From the NCBI GenBank assembly GCA_963978545.1, contig OZ021726.1:33080459-33144458 (forward strand): a DNA stretch of 64,000 bases, given 5' to 3'. Of the stretch, positions 1 to 12,366 are shown one piece after another. How positions within the stretch are numbered: the stretch's first letter is position 1; the number at the start of each line of letters is the position of its first letter. A program made the translations under genes and the position numbers. Origin of the DNA: Linyphia triangularis (taxonomy: Eukaryota; Arthropoda; Arachnida; Araneae; Linyphiidae). The notes beneath the pieces were generated by a model, which made no database searches, was not told where the DNA came from, and worked only from the letters and a program-made list of their open reading frames with translations.

Positions 1-3000
1 AAAAATTAAAATTCTTCAAAACAAAATAGCAATAAGATTCAAAGTTTTTTGCAGTGTTTAAGAAAAATAATTCATTTTAATACCATTTGTACTTGTATTG
101 AAACTAATTAATATTTTTAAAATATGTTGAATAGGATATTTATAAACTAATTTGAATTAATTTTATTATAATTGGTAAATTATATGTAACACGTTTAGGC
201 AAACTAAATAAAATTTCAAAATTCGTATAGTAAATTTTAACTTGTATAAGTTTTAAGCACTTTAAGTTCACTTCTTTTAATTTTAAAAGTTATATTTTTA
301 GATTATATTTCAACAAAATAAATCTAAATTCAATTCAATAAATACATCGCAAATAAATTTGCGCGTTTTAAATTAAACAATCTTTGGCAACAGCTACCAT
401 ATGACTTTTTATTTTCTAAAATACATTGTATGAACCTGCGCTTTGTTTGGCTTAATACTGCAGTTCCATTCTCACTTTTAGCACCGAAAGTATAGAATTG
501 TACTAAACAAAATAAATTAAACTGCACATATAGAATGCGCAATTTTTAATAACATTGCAATACTTAGCTAAACATATTTTGTATTTGTAAGACACCGCAA
601 TATTGCATTTGTACTGTTGGTACTATCAGTAGTATAATTCGGAATTTCGACAATGCTTAATCAATCATGTATTGTTAACACACACACTATACATATATAT
701 ACACATGTGTACAATCACTTGTTCATTATATAATCGATACGTGGAACACTTAGTGTACAGATTGTTTATAATTTTTTGTTTTGTAATTTATATCGAGTTA
801 TTTATTTGTGTATTCAAACTGTGTTGAGTATTTGAAGTGTCAACTACTTTACGGAGATTGCTTTTTTTCGAAACTCTTTTTTTTTAAATCATTGATTTAA
901 GTTTGTATGTGTTTTATAAACTTTAAATTTAATTGATTTTTGTAATAACATGCTTTACTAATTGATGTATGTGTGTTATTCAATGTTGTTTGTTAATTGA
1001 AAATTATCGCTTTTAGTGTGAACTCAAATTTAGCTCTACAAAGATGCTGAGAAAATAAAAAAAATGGTTTTTATATATTTCAAACTCCTTGCTTCGTAAG
1101 GCATTTACGACCCAGTATAGCATAATACCTCTATTTCTTGTGATAAAAATACTTTTGAAGGGAAAAAAACTACTTACAAATGGCATGAAAGAAATTTAAA
1201 AAAAAAAAAAGAATAGAGTTTAGTTCTGTATTTTTCTGCATAATTTTTCCTGGATGGAATTTTTTGGATATAAAAAAAGTAATAAAACTACATGCTTCCA
1301 CTATATATGCAATAATTTTATAAAGTTTTCATTATTGTAAGTAATGTGCAGGTGCAGACTTAGTGCTTTTGTGATCCTATAAAATAAACCTGCATATTAT
1401 TTTTAATGATACGCCGAATTTGTATTACGTGTGTTGAGCTGTCTCTCGGTATCTATTTGAACGACTTTTTCAAAATGAATTGTTTTATTTTTGGTAAAGC
1501 CATTAGTATAACTTGTTCTTGTTGTTCCTTTATAAGTGTATCAGTGGCAATAATTGTAATTGGCTACTGCGTTTTCCGAAGAAGGAAACATTTAGGAGGT
1601 TTATAGGCAGTGCGAAACTTTTAATTTTACACCCCTTGTATTAAAAATATTTTTATTACATTTATTTGACACATTTTTTAAATTCCGCAGTAAACTTTGT
1701 AAAAAAAAAAAACATCATCACACCCCATTTAGTTAGAGATTATTAATTCCATAGTCAGTTTCAAGAGAGATTGTATGAATGATCTCACGAAAGGAATTAT
1801 CTTTCCGTGCATTTACGGATAGATCTCTTACTAGAGGCGACTTGATGAGTTCTAAATTATATTTCCTGCTTTTTAATTTCTATTCTAAATTCATACACTA
1901 GAACCAATTAATCTATCGCTTAATTTTTAATATTATTTTACTAAACTTGAATTTTTATCACAGATTGGTGTCTATCTGATCCCTAACTGTAACTTTTAGA
2001 TAGATAGCTCATAACTGATTTGAATCCAAATGAACAGCTGCCATACTGCTCCCCATTTAATGGTTACCAACAGGCGCTAACTAGTTTGGCGAGGAGTTGT
2101 TAACATAGATATCTATGAGAATCATTGAGCCTTCTTCGGCTTCAAGTCAATAGAAAAGTTTGTTGTGTCCTGAAGTTGCAGTCAGAGATCAGTAGTGTTA
2201 ATCTATTGCCTATAGTAAAATAATTTGTTGTGATGCTTTGAGTTAAAAGAAGAATTAAAAATTGCATGCTGTCTATAAACGGCCTTTTGCTAAGAGAGTG
2301 GAATAGTGTACATTTTTGTTTGGAGGAAAATATGATAAAGCTGCTGTAAAAAAAATGTTTACTGTAGCAATGCAAAGCGATGTTTACTTTGCAGTTTACG
2401 GCTGTTGCGCTAATAACCTGCGCAACCTTTATATGATTACAGCGCATGTTGTATTTTCGACTCTTTAAGCTTTTTTTATTCTTTTCCGCTGTATAAAGTG
2501 GCTGCAAAAAATTGTTGTGATGTGTAAAATAAACTATTAACTGAAAAAAGAGTGTTGTTTTTAAAGAAAAATTACTAATAATGGATGATTTAAAAATATG
2601 TTGAAAAGCGGAGAAAATGTAGCTCCTACAATCCCAGTGTTGATAAATGTGACGTCTTTGTTCTATGTCAATAAAAAAACAAATGTGTTCCAATTTCCTG
2701 CTGATTCGTGGGGAAAATAAACTATGTAAAACCTGAACGTTTCCCGGCTCTTTTATTTCTCTCATTTCAATTCCTGTACACTATAGCTTTTTTTTTTTAA
2801 TTGTATTGTTTGTGTCAATAAAGTGTAGCCCTCATGTAACCATACTATACCACAAAAATCCAAATTTTTAAATTGCACCCATTGTTGCTAATGTTCTTTT
2901 AATGATTCCAAAATTTAAAAAATTGTAAGTCAAACTGAAACACCGTGTTTATGATGAGGACATATAAAAAGTAATTGAAACCATTTGTCCAAAATTAATC

Positions 3001-3024
3001 TCTTGCATTTCAAATTTATCAAGA
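1..3024. other. Downstream flank with no recognisable gene
   Basis: Very AT-rich sequence with short homopolymer runs. The only notable reading frame is a 207-codon minus-strand frame at 2142-2765, unusually long for this composition but without any motif or similarity I recognise. Short frames near 330-542 and 1406-1606 look like chance. No splice-linked exon of the adaptor gene is visible here. Confidence 0.4.
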
Positions 3025-3036
3025 GTAAAGGTGTCT

Positions 3037-3298
3037 GAATTAAACTCAGTGGCTTAACAGCACCTGGGGGGCTTGGTTTACTTGATTCAGTTTACTTGAC
3101 CATGGGCCCCAGGGTGCCAAACAGCAATGTTCCGGTCAGATGATCAGTCTGACGAGGAACTCCCAATTCCCAAGTGCATGCTTGGTACTCATTTAATTGA
3201 CCCATTTAAGGGATGAAAGGTTGAGTCAACCTTGCCTAGTCCGGGAATCGAACCGTGGACCTGTGGTGTGGAAGCGTAATGTGCTGCCACTGGGCTTC
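3037..3298 (-). mobile_element. tRNA-derived SINE, family 3
   Basis: Flanked by a perfect 12-base direct repeat GTAAAGGTGTCT at 3025-3036 and 3299-3310, the target-site duplication. Read on the minus strand it begins with a tRNA-like head containing the B-box GGTTCGATTCCCGG, then a longer unrelated body. It is the only copy of this family that I found. Confidence 0.8.
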
Positions 3299-3310
3299 GT
3301 AAAGGTGTCT

Positions 3311-4989
3311 AAGCCTACGTAATAGGAAAAATATTTTTTTTTTTTAAAGTTTCATAATTTAATCTATCTAAAATAACTCGTGCAATTATCCAACAGCCGT
3401 TTCCCTGGAAAGGTATTCAATTAACATGCTTACTTTTGAAAATAAAATTATTATATGAAGAATGTAACATCACTTTTGATGTCACTTATACTTAAACTAA
3501 TACAATACCAAACTAGACTGTAAATTAATTAGAAAATAGTCAGCAAGTATTTCCTTTACAGATTTTGCATTTCTATATTAATAAAACAAGGAATTTATCT
3601 GTGGTTCAGTCTATAGAAGCTAACTTCCAGTATTCAGAGAACTGGGAAATTTTAAACGTAATTAGTATTGATCACTAATTTTGCTTCTAATAATAAAAAT
3701 TAGTTTCTTGAAGGAGGTTGTATTAATGCATTAATAGAGAAATTTCTTTGTTTCTCGACTGGGAAAGGTAATGCAACTATATGGCCACATTTATTTTTTT
3801 GTTATAACAACGGGGAAAAGGTTAAAAAAATTAGGGACAGTTGTATAAATGGAGTTTGTGTAGCAATGACCATTTTAGTGAACGAAGTAAACATGTGCTT
3901 GTGTAATGAACATCGCGTTGTAATGAGAGCAGCTTAGAGAGCGAAGCTAGTCTGTGTTGCGTAGCAATAAAACTTTTAGCAAGCGTAGAACCCAGAATTT
4001 ACGTAGAAATGAACTTTTAGCGAGAGAAGCGAAGCGCCAAAAGCTAGGATAACATTTGACGGGTTTATTTTTATAATCAAGCCACACTTAAATAAAAAGT
4101 TTATACTAAATAGCAATTCAGTAACAGTTTCTTTAAAACAATTATGATTTAAAGCATCAAAAATCTATTCTCAATCTTTTAGAAATGAAATAAATTTAAA
4201 CAAAGGGGGTTTTTTGCGGGGGGGGGGGGTTAAATGTACTAAACAACTCTTCGCCTCAATTTAATAATTAGAGAAGAGAGGTTGAACATTTTAATAACTT
4301 ACATTAATAAATCCATACACTAAATAATTTGATTTTTGTTTTGAACATTAAACGTAGTTTCTATTTTTACAAAAAAAAAGTAAATTACAATGTAGATTAA
4401 TTTGAATTTCATTACCTTAAAATGATCCTAAATATGTATGAAACATTCATAGGTCAAAACATATGTCAGATAATATCTGTCATAAAAACTCTTCCAATTG
4501 ATCCAACGAACAAGCCCTCATTAAAATCTTTCTTGCAGAAATATACATCTGCACCATTTGTTATGCATGAAGGTCTTCCGTTCACTGGGGTATCAATTAA
4601 ATTTACCTTTTTTCTACAAATTTGGCTTTGAAGTATGCAACACAACATTCTTTATGGATATATTTTGAGATACATTTCTATGTTCCACTTCCATAAGTTG
4701 GTGTATTCTTTCCTAAACATTTTGTGGCATTCTCTAGCACTTAATGTTCAATCAGATATTTTACAACATTTCACTACGACTTACGTGCTTTAGAAATGAA
4801 TTGACACTTTATTTGAACTGGCTAATTGAAATGGGACGATATTTTATCAGTATAGGCATATGCATATATATGTATGCTTACGGGAAGGCATATATATGTA
4901 CACATATATATGCCAGATATAAACTTTTTTTGCGATATGTTAATTACCAAAAGCTTTATGTTTTTTGTTTTTTTTTATGATAAAAAGTT
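3311..4989. other. Intergenic stretch downstream of the gene
   Basis: No gene recognised. Contains a G-run near 4219-4229 and a less AT-rich patch at 3830-4060 with repeated GAAGCGAAGC-like and AGCGAAGC words. Two overlapping small frames at 4422-4648 on opposite strands carry no known motif. Confidence 0.3.
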
Positions 4990-4995
4990 TTTATT
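4990..4995 (-). terminator. Candidate polyadenylation signal of the adaptor gene
   Basis: The minus strand reads AATAAA about 325 bases after the stop codon, followed downstream by A- and T-rich sequence. In DNA this AT-rich such hexamers occur often by chance, so this is only the nearest plausible 3' end. Confidence 0.3.
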
Positions 4996-5320
4996 TTCTA
5001 TACAATTAATTGTATTATATCCTTTCATTCCTTGCGATAGAAGAGATTTAAAACGAGGATACGCGCAAGACATATTCACTTTGTCTGTCACATACATACA
5101 AAAACTGTTACATATAGTGAAAGCACTTATAGGCAAAATAGTTCCGATTTATACACCAGTATCAAACCAGGTGAGAGATCCCAGGTAGACCGAACTGATT
5201 TTCTAATCACAACAGAAATTAAACTCTACCCGATTATAACTTAACAGACAACGCAATCAAGTTTCTACTTCCAGACAAAGAAATTTCGCGTGTCCGATTC
5301 CTGACACTTTACCAAACTAC

Positions 5321-5787
5321 CTACCTCCCACTGCCTGAAAACAAGCTACTCCTTCTGGAATTCAAGTCCGTCTGTCCAATTAACTCGAGGTAGATTGGAT
5401 GATTTTGCAACTGTGACACTCTGAGGTTGGGAAACGACTTGGACCTCCGAATATAAAACTTGGACACGTCTTCATCGGGGAAGCTCATGAGATTGGCCAT
5501 TTTCAGCAGCTGAAGAGTTTGTGGTGGCAGTGCAGGTGCATTTGACACGGATATCTTTCTACATTTGGCTATTCCTGTTGGGGACATTGGTTGATGGCTC
5601 GGTTTAGTGGTTAGTTTTTCCTTATTCGGAAGTTTTAAGTGAGATAGTTTAGGAGAGTGCTTGTTTTCTTTTTTACACTTTTCAGATCTCTTGATACCCT
5701 TCGGATCCGATACCTTCTTCTTTGGGAGTCGAGGGACGTGTACGTCTGGAACTATGTAGATAGGAGAACTCGGCCTGATATTCCTTT
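5321..5787 (-). CDS. stumps: Adaptor exon 19: basic C-terminal tail with stop
   Basis: Acceptor gtataatacag|AAAGGA in phase 1; ends with TAG at 5321-5323; 155 codons. Encodes RPSSPIYIVPDVHVPRLPKK, a long Lys/Ser/Pro-rich region, SNAPALPPQTLQLLKM and FYIRRSKSFPNLRV near the end. No domain recognised; it is probably disordered with short motifs (RRSKSFP looks like a 14-3-3 or basophilic kinase site). It has no counterpart in block A, so the duplicated region lies between the DBB domain and this tail. Confidence 0.8.
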
Positions 5788-6236
5788 CTGTATTATACAA
5801 AACAAATTAAAATATATTACGAAATGTTATTTCGATATAAAAACTATTTCATTAACAAAATGTTCTTTTTTTATTTACTGAATAACTTTTTCATTGTATC
5901 AACATCGATTTTTTCTAATATCTGTGTGATTATAAAATTTCAAACTTCTTTTCTTTCAGTGCTACTTTTGTCTTAAAATACTAGTGCATAAAATCTAAGG
6001 TTTAAAATTACATTTGTATCCGCCTTCTCTAATTTTCCCCTAATTTTTTTCTGTTCGCGTCTTTTGAAATTACTACTTTATGTAAATTGTTAAAACTCCA
6101 ACTAAAATTTATCAAGCGACTTAAATTGTTTTTATCATCCTGAATAACTATTTAACAAAACTAGGGATGAATTTTTAAATAAATTTATAAAATAATTAAT
6201 TAAAATGTAGAAAAATATAAACTTTGAACACAATTA

Positions 6237-6268
<32 letters not shown>

Positions 6269-9200
6269 GTAAAAACTTCCCAAATTAAAAACTTGAATTA
6301 CAAAATTAAAGAACATATATCTAATAACTTTTTTAAAAATTGGCATCTTGAAACTTGTAAAATTCTCATTCATACTTTGATTGTATAATATTGTTCTTAA
6401 GTACAACTATTTACAACAACTTTGATTAATATGTAATTATGTACAGCTAAAAATCTCGATATAGTGCTTTTGGCAATATCGTGGCAATATTAATTTCCAA
6501 TTTTCAGCCTAATTGTCACGATTGATGACAGTTATAAAATTTTAGTTTTGGGTAAAAATATTTGTTGCCATGAAAACGAAAATTTTCATTTCCGATTTTC
6601 TAAATTCTTGTATACACACGAATTTTTGTTATGGTACAATTTACCACCATTTCTTACACCCTTTTCATCTGATGACTGTGTGGTTACCACTCTTACCTCG
6701 CGTGCCAAAGGTATCGGTATTCAATCCCGGGTTAGGCATGGGTGTTCGTTTTGGTTCGGAATCCACGTTAAGCTGTAGGTCCCGGTCTGATTAGAACCAT
6801 CATTGGGCATAAAAATAGGTAGTTGAGCGTATAAACCAACCAAACCTACAAACCAACAACACCTTTCTAGTTTGATTAAAATAAATTCAATATTTTCTGG
6901 CTTGCAGAAAAGAATACTTATAAAAGATAAAAATGTTGGCATGCAAGATGTACGAACAGACAGATATTATTGATATATTTGTATTTTTAGAATCAGCTTG
7001 TCATTCTAGGCCTATGCACCTAAAAAATCTGTTTTTTTTGTTTTTGTTTTTTTACAAGTGCAATACTTGGTAGTTGATAAAGCAAAAAATATGAAATAGT
7101 CTTAATTTTTTCAGACAAAATAGAATTTTTACAAATACCTAGCACAAAATCAATTTTTTTTTTCAAGATATAGTTTTAAACTACAGATACTTGTAAATAT
7201 GTAACAATTACAATTTTAAAAGAATAAATTTTAAAGAAAATTTCAGAGGCACCGTGAAATCTTCGCTGAAGAATTTTAGTGAAGAATTTGCCCTATTTAT
7301 TAGTGCTATTAAATATTCTAGCCATTGAATTATTTTACTTCCATTCGCCATCAACTTTACGAAGAAAATTGTTAATTTTTAAATGTTTTGATGATCTGGA
7401 AATTTACTTAACTGTTATGAATATGTTTAATTTAACTGTTTATTTAAATATGCCTTATCATGTTTAGTTTAGTAATATTTAATTTATAATATGAAATTAA
7501 ATTTAAACTTATGCGTTTTATTTAATAATGTTTAATTTTAAATTGTTTTATCTAATAATTTGCTAAACAATAAAGTTTAATTTAATAATCTTTGATTTAA
7601 TGATGTTAATTTGACAATATTTATCTTAATAAAGTTCATTTAATACCTAACTTAATAATATTTAACGTGTATAATAAATAATTGGTTTAGTTGGCTTGCA
7701 TGGTCAACGACCTATTTTTATGCACAAGGACGGCTAATCAGGTCAAGACCTAGAGCTTAATGTGAATTCCGAACGACAACGAACATCCATGCCTGACCAG
7801 GGATTCGAACCTGGTACCTTTGTCATGCGAGGCCAGAGCCCTAACTTTACAGTCATCAGACGGGTTATAAAAATTAATTGATATAGTAATTGAAGATAAT
7901 TAATTTAATAATATTTAATGTAGATAATTTTAATTTAATAATATTTTACTTAATAATGATAATTTAATGCTGCTCAATTTAATAATGTTAACATTTTTAA
8001 ATTTAAAAATATTTAGTTGAATAAATGTTTAAATTTATCATGCTAATTTTATGACGTATAACTTAATACCATTAAAAAAGGAAATTTAAAAAAAAAATAA
8101 TGTTTAAATAAATTCCAATTTAAACCCCACATTGAAATAATAACACCAAACCAACGAAATCTTAATACCGTCGTCATCTTCTTTTGATTCTTCCATTACA
8201 TCATTTGAATCCTTGCCGATTGCTAAGTCCAGAGAAGCTTCATCATCAATGATCTTATTCTGCTTGAACAGAGATTTGGGCTTTGGTGGAGGTACTGGCC
8301 TTGGATTTGTAGTAATTTCATCCATAGAATGATCAGGTATCCCAACTGGCGGCGAGAGTTTAAATGGCGAGGATTCAGTAGTTATTGGAGGTACCGGCTT
8401 GACAGGAGGCATAGGTGGAGGACGTTTCGGAAATGGAGGTCCAACACAATTAATTGTACTCATCTGTAAATGAAACAAAAGGTAAAACTGAATCGAGTAA
8501 CATAAAAGTATATACATTCTATTTTATGTAATTCTAAAATATTTGTCGATTCCTTTCAATTATTATCTTAACTACTCGTGACAGTTTAAACTAAGGTATT
8601 ATATAAGGCATTAAAAATTCTTAAAACTAATACATTAAAACAAAAAATTTAGTAAATATTAAGTAAAAAGTATAGAATAAAAATTAAGAATGTATAATAA
8701 ATTTTCAGATAGAGTTAGATGAATGAAGAGATAATAAAATGGAATACAAGTAATAAGAAATAAATTCGGATAAATTTTAAAACATAACTTAAAAATATCT
8801 ATTGTTATTAGATGCATAAGATAAAATAAAACTTGATTGTCCTATTTTCATAGCAATTCTTGAAAATCATAGATTAATAGGACCCAAGTTATTCCATTCA
8901 ACTTATGTTTAGTATTCTATCATTTCATAATCTTACTTCAATATTTGTAATTGGTCTTACTTACTTTGAACACATCATTATATTCCGAAGTTCCACCTAG
9001 AAATAAAAAATTACCTTTAAACAGATAAATATCAACAACTTTTATCTGAGTAAAACTTTTTCGGATAATAAAATTCTATTGTTTTAAAAAAAAATTAAAT
9101 CAACCGTATGCGTAGTGATGTCACAGTTAACTTATATTCACGTCAACAATAAATACTCGTGTGTGATTGACTAAACAAATAATTTCTTGTACAAAGTAAA

Positions 9201-11371
9201 GTGTATTGAAATATATGTTATGATTGTCTGGATTGGTAGAAGTGTAGTAGCCAGATGCTCAAAATGCTTGCATGAATTCCTCTTCAACTTAATAACATCA
9301 CATAAGCAGAAAGCCAATTATGAATTCCTTTGACTTCCTGTCGCAGCCCTCCCCCTATCTCCTAAGGGTATCAATTTACCAAATTTCCTAAGAAGGTGGA
9401 TGATTAACTTAGTATGTTGGACAATTGAAACGGTGACCAGAATTTACTTGAAATAGCGCAACATTTCGGATGAGGTGGTATTGATGGGGAATTGAGCTAA
9501 AACAATAAACTATTTCGAAATCTAACATCACAGTAAATATAAATTTAGAGTATATGAAATTTACTAGAAAGCGATCAACTGATCACATTTATTATACCAA
9601 AAGACAAAGACTTTACAACTCTCAAACTTCAACTTCTAGGCATTTAACATAATTAAAAGCCCAAATTACTAGCTTGATTTCTACTATCTTCCCATTCGTT
9701 GTACATTGTATCGTGCATGATTTATTTTGCTCTCCCAAAATATTAAATAAACTTATGAAATATGTTTTAAAAATATCTTTTTGCTGTTAGTGCTTTTAGG
9801 TGTGGGCATTAAATAAAATTTTATTTTTAAGAAAAGCTAACTGTCCGTCGATTACAAGCATTCCTACTGATGCACATTTTAATTTTAATAAATACTCACT
9901 AGCTAAATATATAAAAGACATAAACTAGTTATAAACAACTCACTAGAAGTGCTCGTGTTAGAAATCTTGCTTAGTCGTTTTTGACTCGTACTTGAAGACT
10001 CGGATATCTTCTTAGTTCTTTTCATTTCGTATTCAGATTCAGGATACTATAAATAATGTTAAACAGATTTCTTTATTCAGATAACACTTAAAAACTCTTA
10101 TGAAATTGCTTAAATTATTTAACATACGACTTAACATATTGCTGACCGGCAATTTTACATAAAAGATATTTCATGTCACCGAACTTAGTAATGCACCGAG
10201 TGCAGCGAAGCAAATTCGTTACTTCACTGATATTCGGCTCAACATTTATAGACTGAAAGACGACTGCAAGTTTAGGAACCCCATCGAACATCATTCTGAT
10301 TTTTTTATAGAATATGGAGAAAAGTTAATAGATTACTAATCCACTAGTCTGCCGTGGCAAAAATGGCCGAAACTAGACGAAAATAGACTTTGAATGAGTT
10401 GAACTAAATCCGATTGCCAAATATGTCATAACTTGCTAGAAAGTTAACACGTTTTTTCATCTGGCAACCCACAGCACTTATATTTCAATGAGGAAGGGCG
10501 CAGTCGATTTTTGATCTCTGGCTGGGAAAACTTGCAGATGTTAAAACTAAGCCAAATTGGTGACATCAGTTACGTCATCAGTGACGTAATATTTATTGCC
10601 AACTTGGCCCACTTTCAATAGATACAACTAGATCGTCGCCAGATATCTGAATCATCTGCAAACTAATTAAATTGAAAATTAAACAGCAATGCATTATCAC
10701 ATAAAAAAGAATGCTCATTATTTATCAAGTTATGGCATATTTGGCAATCGGATTTAGTTCAACTCGTTCAAGTTCGATTTTCGTCTAGTTTCGGCCATTT
10801 TTGCCACGGCAGACCTGTGGATTCGTAATCTACTAACTTTTCTCCACATTCTATAAAAAAAATTCAGAATGATGTTCGATGGGGTACCTAAACATGCAGT
10901 TGCCTCCGGACTATTAAGTTCGGCAGTTTCACCCTACCTACTTAACCCTTTACTTACTAGCGGGACTTATAAGTCTCGTCAGTTTCTCCTGTTACCTTAT
11001 TAGTTAACGCTTTGAGACCCAATGGGACTTTGAAAACCATTTCTAAGAAGTTCGTTCTTCAGTAGTTGGATGACAGTATGAGATTATATATCTTTGTATA
11101 CAAACACATTGACGATTTTAAATCTTTTAGCCAACCATCTTGGCCTTTTATCATCTGATATACTTGTTTCTAGTAAGCTACCAAAGAGGCTGATGTAAAA
11201 TCTTTTTCAATCCACTTTCTTAAAACATCACTTTCCTAGTCTCTGCAAAATATATCTAATTCACTCGAATAGTCATCGGCTGTAAAATTCATGAAAACTT
11301 TCTTCACCGTCATATTTTGTCCTGTTTAAATTTCTGTATTACTAAAATTGTGATAAAAACTTAAATGCACC

Positions 11372-11409
<38 letters not shown>

Positions 11410-12334
11410 ATAGAGTGGGAACTACTAAACTGGATGAACAAAAGTTTTTGAAATATTTCACAATGCCTCGGTTTTAATAAATCGAAATAGATCATAGAAA
11501 TGTAAACACTAGTTAATTCGTTGCCGGTCAATAACGTTAGGACATAAAATCACGAGTTAACCTGCGATCTGTCTGCAACAATATCTTAAATATATGGTAA
11601 CCAATACGCGAATGAATGTTATGCTAGACGGGGCTTGCTGGGTGTTTAAAAAATTGTCTTATGCAAAACCCAAAGAATGTCAGAGATAAAAGGGGGGGGG
11701 GGGGATATGGCGCGAGAGCTACACAAGGGCTATACTGCAGAGATAAAAGAAAATCTTATATTGAGTCACAAGACTTTAGTTTAGCAGACCCTACACCGTA
11801 TATAACTTGGTGTCATTGGTTCTTATTGAGGAAATTGTCAAATATGTTACTTTTTCCAGCTAGTCTGGTTGGTTGTTTTCAGATTATCTGGCACCATCAT
11901 CAACACGAGGGCTATAATGCACCGAAACATTCGTCATTAGACAAGCCAACATACATTACCCATGCCTAACACGGGACTCCAACCCGCAACCTCGCGGTCT
12001 AGAAGCTAGGACGCTAACCACTAAACCGTTTGTTCTGCCCAGCTAGTCTGGACTACTGCCATATGCAATTCGAGCACAAGTAGTAGTTATAGAGAGATGA
12101 GGTTATATGAGTGATAGATGAAATTTTAATTGCAGTGTTAACCACTCGTGGTTTTCTGTTCATAAAAAATATTTAGTTTTTGGAATTGAGTTCTTAAACC
12201 TTTTTAATTATTCTTGAATGCTCAATGTACACTGATCAAAATATGGTAGTTTTGTAGATAATAATTTTACGTATGTTTTAGAAATGAATGAAGAATTTTT
12301 ACAATTTCAAACTAATCTTAGTTATGCAAGTTTT

Positions 12335-12366
<32 letters not shown>

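Larger units (their letters stand above)
5788..8168 (-). other. Intron 18 of the adaptor gene
   Basis: Holds a long T tract at 6240-6268, two family-2 SINEs (separate entries) and, at 7450-8100, monotonous TTTAATAATATTTAA-like simple sequence. I see no exon in it. Confidence 0.5.

Noticed and set aside
8461..8463. Translation start ATG at the beginning of exon 18
   Set aside because: Preceded directly by a good acceptor (tttacag) and in frame with exon 17; an internal methionine.
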